DNA from: Schizochytrium sp. CCTCC M209059
Taxonomy: Eukaryota; Sar; Bigyra; Thraustochytrida; Thraustochytriidae
Assembly (NCBI GenBank): GCA_000818945.1
Contig: KN805400.1
Coordinates: 306,845-370,844, forward strand
DNA length: 64,000 nt
Reading direction: 5' to 3'
Made by a program: the position numbers and the translations under genes
Shown here: piece after piece, positions 58,874 through 64,000 of the stretch
How positions within the stretch are numbered: the stretch's first letter is position 1
How the letters are laid out: each line of letters begins with the position of its first letter
The notes under the pieces: model-generated
Told to the model about the DNA's origin: nothing
Seen by the model: only the letters and a program-made list of their open reading frames with translations
The model's database searches: none

Positions 58874-59472
58874 AAAGGCACCAACACCTTCGTCAAAGCG
58901 TCCGTTCGCCGTCACGGCGCTACTGCGAGAGCAATGGCTGTAACCGCACACTACCTTTGCTGATGCACACGTCTGGTGACGATCTCGTGCAACCAATGTA
59001 TAGCCAGATCTGGTCCTGATCAATCGTTCTCAAATGAACGCATGAATTAAAGATTGAAGCCCAAAACACAAAGAAGCGGAACGCTATTTGCAAACACTCG
59101 CTTATAATTTTTCTCTTCTTCTAATTCTTCTTCTTCTTATTCTTCTTCTACTTCTTCTTCCTTATCTTCTTTCATCTGTTTGTATCACAGGCAGAAGTAG
59201 TCTCGCGGTCATTTTCTTCCCGAGTCTCTTGATGGAAAAAGAACCCATAATATTCTTGATCCAAACGGATAGGTGCGAAAGCTTCAGGCTCATGCATGAA
59301 GCGGCACAGACGCTCGCTCCTGCATGGATGGCATTCATAAGCAAGAGAGCGGGGCGTAGGTAAGCTGGCGCTCGAGCTGTCGCGACACCAGCAGCTCCAT
59401 CCTACAAACGCTGAGATCGCTAATATAAAGTCGAACCTCGTCTCGCACGGAAGGAAAAAAACCTAGCCTAGC
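58874..59472. other. Intergenic region with CTT repeat
   Basis: About 0.6 kb holding an imperfect CTT/TTC tract (59108-59165), the presumed promoter of the zinc finger/TPR gene, and nothing else I can name. Confidence 0.45.
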
Positions 59473-62106
59473 ATGGAGATTGCCGAGACGGGCACTGCGA
59501 CAACCTCTGGTCTTGCCAAAACACTCCGACACTTTGGTCTCGACACGCGAACGCCAGGCCTGCAGCGCGAGGATCGCCGCGCAGAGTTACAAAAGCGTCT
59601 CGGCGAATTTGAGCGCGCCAGAAGGGTTCCGCCGCCGCCAACAAATCTCTTATCGAGGAAAAGTAAGCAAGCTCCGGCACCACCTCATTCCTCTCTCGCT
59701 CCTCCTGCCGGCCCAACGAGGGGCGCGCCGCCACCACCTTCTTCACCTTCACGAAAGGACAACAAAATTGGGAGACCTTTGCTCATCCCACCTCCACCGC
59801 CTGCAGAGCACACGCGCGTGAGAGAAGATGTGCAGTCTACTACTGAAGAGAAGACCAACCTTGCCGACGGTGAAGTGCGCGGGCCTCAACGAGCGCCAAA
59901 GCGGCTGCCTGAATCAAAGTTACCCGATACCTCGTTTGACTGTGATGTGTGTGGTCTATCATTCAAAAAGGTTGCGCACCTCATCGTCCACTCGCGTTCT
60001 CACAACCGCGACAAACCGTCTCGCGCTAGCCAGCCAGTTTCACAACCCAAGTCTACAATACGAGGGAAAATTGACCAAGCGAAGTACCCCTCTTCTTCCG
60101 ACGAGGATGATCAAGACAGCGAAGAGGATAACAACGGCGGCGCGGATGATGATGATGACGACGACGATGACGCTGACATCTTGAACGAACAAAGTCATAG
60201 CCACTTTGACGATGCAGGCGACGTTCGAGGTCTCGTGGAAGGCCTTTCCATTGCCGAAGATAATCAAGATGCCAACAGTACTCTTGAGTCCAAGACACGG
60301 GACAGAGCCGACAATGCTGATGCCACTCATGATGAAGCGTGGATCGAAGAATTTGCTCGTGGTCTTGTTCAGATCGCTCGTCAAAGCGGGGCAGCTACAC
60401 GGTCGCCAAAGTCAAAGTCGACTCCGCAGCGAGCACCAGCCGTGCTGCGAAAGATGCGCACGGCCCCAGCACGAGCATTGGTTCCTCCTCCCCGCGGCGC
60501 TCCACCTCTGCATTTGGCGCGCACAGCTTCGGCGCACGCGGTGCTTGTGAGCCCAAAGCACAAGCGAGAAGGACTCAGGGGGAGAGATTGGAATGACAAA
60601 CAGGCCATCCATGATGGTACAGACGCGGACGCGCTCCGTCGAGAAATCGAGGAACTCGACCGAAAGAGAGCTGCGCGCATTCGCATTCGGCTTCACGAGT
60701 CTAAAGATGTCGAAATCCAGGAAGCCGAGTGGGACTTGCAGCGGGTCCAGCAAGAACTGCGTCGCGTAGAGCGTCATCGAGGAATCTTTATTGACAGCAG
60801 ATTCGCTTCGCAAAACGGACATATGCAACGCTGGGCCAAGGAAGACCTCTTGCCCAAACTCGAGGCTCTCGAGCGCGAGGCAAACGCGCGCCTTGAGCAA
60901 GAGATCTCGCGCATTCGCGCTGAAGAGGAATCGCACCCGCAGTACGGGCGTCAGGCGCAGAACGAACGCAGGTTCAAGCTGCATCAAATGCAAAATAGGC
61001 ATGGCAGCGCTTCCCTGGATGATGACGCATCGATGTCTGCAATAAGAGGAGGAGGACCTAACGGAAGCCGGCAACGCGCAGATGCAGATGAAATTGGACG
61101 CGAAGCTCTTGCGTTGCACATGGGAAAACGCGATTTGGCCAGAGCAGAAACCTTGTACCGACGTGCGCTTGCCCTTGATGGTCGCCATGCCACGAATCTT
61201 GGAAACTTTGCATTGTTCATTCAACAATTCGGCACAAGCCAGCACGGACGCCGGGACGAGGAGAACAAGAGCATTGAAGATTCAGGCCACCGAAATCGGG
61301 CGCATGATGATGGCGATGAGTCGTACCGAAAGGCTTGCGATGCACAAGCAGACAAGTTTTACCGACAAGCCATTAGCGCCGACCCTTCGCACAGCACCAA
61401 TCTCGCCAATTATGCATCCTTTCTGCACAAAAATTTGCGGCAGTACGAACGTGCCGAGCAGTATTACGAGCGCGCAGTGCACGAGGCGCCTGCGAACGCC
61501 TCAATTCTTGGAAATTTCGCCGTCTTTCTCTTTCGCGTGCGTCGGGACCTCGTCCGCGCAGATCGCATGTTTCAACGCGCACTCGAGATTGATCCCAAAC
61601 ATGTGAACAACTGTTGCAATTACGCGTCTTTGCTGAAAAAGGGGTTTGGCAAACATCGCAAGGCGCAAGCACTGTACGAAGATGCGCTCAAAATTGATCC
61701 GGAAAACCCGACTGTCCTATGCAACTACGCCAACATGCTCGTGAAAGGGGCTGATCCGGCTGACGCCTCGCCAGAAGCATGTGCACAAATCCAAAAAGCG
61801 CGCGACCTCTACCTTTTAGCGTTACGAGTCAACCCCTCGCACCGCATGGCCAAGCGTAACTACATGATTTTTCTGCGCGACTTTCCTACTGTGAGGAACA
61901 TGGCGAATGAACGCAAGCTTTCAGAAGCAAGGCCACCGCCCGGACCTCGGCCGCCGCAAGTCCATGCAGGTCGAGTCGTGTCGCCACCTACATCGCCCAC
62001 GTCGCCCACGTCGCCCAAATCGCGGCGACGGAGCAAAAGGTCTCGGTCTCCTCATGCTGCTGCGCGAAGACCCATGTCGCCCACGCTTGAGACGCTGATT
62101 GAGTAA
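59473..62106 (+). CDS. C2H2 zinc finger protein with TPR repeats
   Basis: 877 aa from the ATG at 59473. The N-terminus has a short motif, HFGLDTRTPGLQREDRRAEL (20-39), that could be a small helical domain. Pro-rich linkers follow. A single canonical C2H2 finger FDCDVCGLSFKKVAHLIVHS lies at about 155-177 (C-x2-C-x12-H-x3-H). An acidic stretch (about 210-236) precedes a helical region with many charged residues (about 390-500). From about 540 to 800 there are at least five TPR-type repeats, recognisable by AETLYRRALALDGRHATNL, ADKFYRQAISADP, AEQYYERAVHEAP, ADRMFQRALEIDP and AQALYEDALKIDP. The tail has SPT repeats and basic residues. A scaffold function is likely; no ortholog is recognised. Confidence 0.8.
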   Translation: MEIAETGTATTSGLAKTLRHFGLDTRTPGLQREDRRAELQKRLGEFERARRVPPPPTNLLSRKSKQAPAPPHSSLAPPAGPTRGAPPPPSSPSRKDNKIGRPLLIPPPPPAEHTRVREDVQSTTEEKTNLADGEVRGPQRAPKRLPESKLPDTSFDCDVCGLSFKKVAHLIVHSRSHNRDKPSRASQPVSQPKSTIRGKIDQAKYPSSSDEDDQDSEEDNNGGADDDDDDDDDADILNEQSHSHFDDAGDVRGLVEGLSIAEDNQDANSTLESKTRDRADNADATHDEAWIEEFARGLVQIARQSGAATRSPKSKSTPQRAPAVLRKMRTAPARALVPPPRGAPPLHLARTASAHAVLVSPKHKREGLRGRDWNDKQAIHDGTDADALRREIEELDRKRAARIRIRLHESKDVEIQEAEWDLQRVQQELRRVERHRGIFIDSRFASQNGHMQRWAKEDLLPKLEALEREANARLEQEISRIRAEEESHPQYGRQAQNERRFKLHQMQNRHGSASLDDDASMSAIRGGGPNGSRQRADADEIGREALALHMGKRDLARAETLYRRALALDGRHATNLGNFALFIQQFGTSQHGRRDEENKSIEDSGHRNRAHDDGDESYRKACDAQADKFYRQAISADPSHSTNLANYASFLHKNLRQYERAEQYYERAVHEAPANASILGNFAVFLFRVRRDLVRADRMFQRALEIDPKHVNNCCNYASLLKKGFGKHRKAQALYEDALKIDPENPTVLCNYANMLVKGADPADASPEACAQIQKARDLYLLALRVNPSHRMAKRNYMIFLRDFPTVRNMANERKLSEARPPPGPRPPQVHAGRVVSPPTSPTSPTSPKSRRRSKRSRSPHAAARRPMSPTLETLIE

Positions 62107-62350
62107 GCTAGCCAAGGGTCGACCACAGGCCCTACTGCAATTAACTATCATTTGTTTTATCGAGTTTCCGACTGATTGGGGTAAAACCGCGTCCACCTTC
62201 GTACCCCTCTTTACGTTCGTGGTCTTTCCTCCTTGCTCAATTTCATTTTACAATTGATTGACTGGGAGTAGGCCTATGTATGGGCGCATGGCATGCATGG
62301 ACAAATGGATGCTTCGAATGTGCGGTAGTTGAATGTGTTTATTATTTTTA

Positions 62351-62665
62351 TTATTTTTTGGGCAACGTGCGCTCCTTGAAGAGACCCTGCTTGATAAAAA
62401 GGCTCTCCACGAAGGACCTCGGCTTGAGTGCAATGCGCTCTGCGTGGTGTGCGGCAATATCGGCGTCCATGGTTTTCAAGGCCTCTTCGATCCTCTTGAC
62501 CTTGTCATCGCGACCACGCAAGTACTTTTTGCCCTTCGGCTCACGCGTCACCACAGCCTTGGGTTCACGGTCCCACCTAGGGTCCCACTCATTCTTCTTC
62601 AGGTCGGCGCCGCGAAAATACCTGTGTTGTTATTGTTTTGGATGTTCAAGCACGCACGCACGCAC

Positions 62666-62719
<54 letters not shown>

Positions 62720-63045
62720 GAAGAGGCAAGCACACGAACGAGCACACAACGTGTCGCTAGCGTTAGATTCGTTGTTCACGAGTCTTCGCGAGAAGTACTC
62801 TCCCCTCCTCCTCTTTCCCTCCCTCTCTCTCTCTCTCTCCGCCGCCCGCAGGCGTGAGCGCTGGCCGCAGCCGCCTCGCCGCCGTCGCCGCCGTCGCCGT
62901 CGTCGCCGACCACTTACTTGCCCTCCCGAATGGCTTGCTTGCGGAGCTCCGCCTGCTTACGGCCGCTGAGCGCGGGGCCCTTGATCTTCTTCGGGTTCAC
63001 CGTGCTGCGCACCAGCCGCAGCGCGCGCGGCAGCTCGCCCGACAT
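62351..63045 (-). CDS. Small basic two-exon protein, possibly mitochondrial ribosomal
   Basis: Joining exon 1 (63045-62918) to exon 2 (62621-62351) gives 132 aa. Donor GTAAGT follows directly after the exon 1 end, acceptor CACAG precedes exon 2, and the split codon becomes AAG. The protein begins MSGELPRALRLVRSTVNPKK and contains GPALSGRKQAELRKQAIREG across the end of exon 1, then NEWDPRWDREPKAVVTREPK and a Lys-rich end. It is strongly basic with no membrane segment. The SGRK..LRK pattern resembles small mitochondrial ribosomal proteins, but I cannot name one. Neither exon alone looks like a gene; the clean splice and the continuous basic character support it. Confidence 0.65.
62622..62917 (-). 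other. Intron, 296 bp, carrying a CAAG repeat
   Basis: GT-AG intron of the small basic protein gene. On the plus strand it holds about a dozen CAAG units (62667-62719) and a CT run (62819-62840). Confidence 0.65.
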
Positions 63046-64000
63046 TGCCTCGTGCTTCGTTCACTCCCGGCCAAGAAGTCCTTTTGCGCGCCGTCCTCCT
63101 CCTCCTTCTTGAACGCGATCAGTGCGCAGCATATAGGGACCTATACATAGTTTAGGTCTCTTTTACATTTTCCGTTTATGAGACGTTACGTTTGTTTTGA
63201 AAGGTCGTTTTGTAACGAGACGTTACATTGGGTGAGCCTTTTCTATTCAGAGGCTCGCTCTTGCTCGCCAAGTTGTCTTGCGCGGCGGCTACGGCCGCCG
63301 GCGGCCAGTGATGAAGGATTGGCCAGAAAATCGTGAGGGGCCAAGTCCGTCCATGGAATTTTTTTCTTTGAGACATCCATGTTTACTTGTCATGGTGGGA
63401 TTGGATGTCATCAGTCAGGCATCGGATCTCGTGTTTCCAGAGCTCTATGTTGGCCGGTCCCCGATCGACGAAATGCCCAAGATCATTCCGTGGTTGCACG
63501 CGCGGCAGCTGCGGCCACTGCGGCGCGCAGAAGAGTACACACTTTCGCTTACGTGCCGCGGATCGCGGATGTCACGCAAGTTGCCTCTCGGGTCGGTTTG
63601 ACCTCAGCAAGCTGTAGATGTCTGTCTGGCTGGCTGGCTGACTGGCTGGCTGGCTGACTGCTTGGCTGTCTGGCTGTCTGGCTGTCTTGCGTCTTCTGTT
63701 CACGCGCTTGGCCACCATAAATTCGACTTTTCTATTTTAGGGGGGGTTTAGGAGCATCCATCTTTTCTGGCTCGATTTCAGTTCGATCAAAACTGGCTTC
63801 TTGAGCCTGCTGCTTGCTGTTAGCCGCGCGCCGGGATTGTGCTGGAATCCAGCCATGCAGTCGCGTCACCAGCCGCAGCCGGTCGCTGATCGAAGTAGCT
63901 AAGCGGCGATGAAAGTGAATCGATCTTCTCTCCCAAGCAACACCTGCAATCTCGTGTCGCATTTCAGCCCTAGCAGCCCAACTCGTGGCCGCGCTTGCGC
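63046..64000. other. Region upstream of the small basic gene; no gene seen
   Basis: The first 200 bp contain two short dyads: ATAGG-GA-CCTAT (63132-63143) and TGTAACG-AGA-CGTTACA (63211-63227), plus a second GAGACGTTAC at 63180-63189. These are candidate promoter sites for the minus-strand gene. A GGCT repeat lies at 63626-63690. Open frames farther on have no recognisable features. Confidence 0.4.
63626..63690. repeat. GGCT/GACT tetranucleotide repeat
   Basis: About sixteen tetramers, mostly GGCT with GACT and GTCT variants. Confidence 0.85.

Overview
This window is nuclear DNA from a eukaryote. Genes are long, GC-rich and mostly uninterrupted; only two genes need an intron, both with GT-AG borders. 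They sit tightly packed on both strands, often as divergent pairs with short shared promoters. The content (a nephrocystin-4 of the flagellar transition zone, a MICU1 calcium-uptake regulator, a torsin-type AAA+ ATPase, a TFIIIC B-block subunit, a secreted protein with PTPxPT repeats, several Atg22-like transporters) fits a heterotrophic zoospore-forming protist. A thraustochytrid/labyrinthulomycete-type stramenopile is my best guess. That assignment is inference; no rRNA or other marker is present.

Layout. 0-5 kb: a membrane/coiled-coil protein cut by the window edge, then a head-to-head pair formed by a torsin-like ER ATPase and a single-pass membrane protein whose lumenal part resembles the LAP1/LULL1 torsin activators. 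5-12 kb: a patatin-like phospholipase and a membrane-anchored trypsin-like protein that has lost catalytic His and Ser. 12-29 kb: the large TFIIIC subunit, a sphingomyelin-synthase-like enzyme, a zinc-free MDR oxidoreductase, a Sec7-PH ARF exchange factor, a beta-propeller protein with a degenerate kinesin-like region, a RanBP2-type zinc finger protein with one intron, and a MaoC-like hotdog protein. 29-36 kb: a nephrocystin-4 with an internal EF-hand block. 36-42 kb: a piggyBac-derived gene with an internal YqaJ-like nuclease segment, crossed by a 10-N assembly gap, then MICU1.

42-59 kb is the most dynamic part. It holds three Atg22-like MFS transporters, a WDR76/CMR1-like WD40 protein that starts with a PIP-box-like peptide, and an apparently intact DNA transposon (29-bp terminal inverted repeats, TAA target duplication, long DD83E spacing with a SAP-like insertion). 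It also has a run of 55 C, a perfect (CGCAT)n satellite of about 555 bp, and a tandem pair of multi-pass membrane proteins of a family I do not recognise. 59-64 kb: a C2H2 zinc finger plus TPR protein and a small basic two-exon protein that may be a mitochondrial ribosomal component.

The strongest candidate for an undescribed system is the divergent torsin/activator pair (1.9-5.0 kb), because that ATPase-cofactor module is known essentially from animals. Next are the complete transposon, the nephrocystin-4/EF-hand fusion and the propeller/pseudo-kinesin protein. All homology statements come from reading translated sequence by eye.
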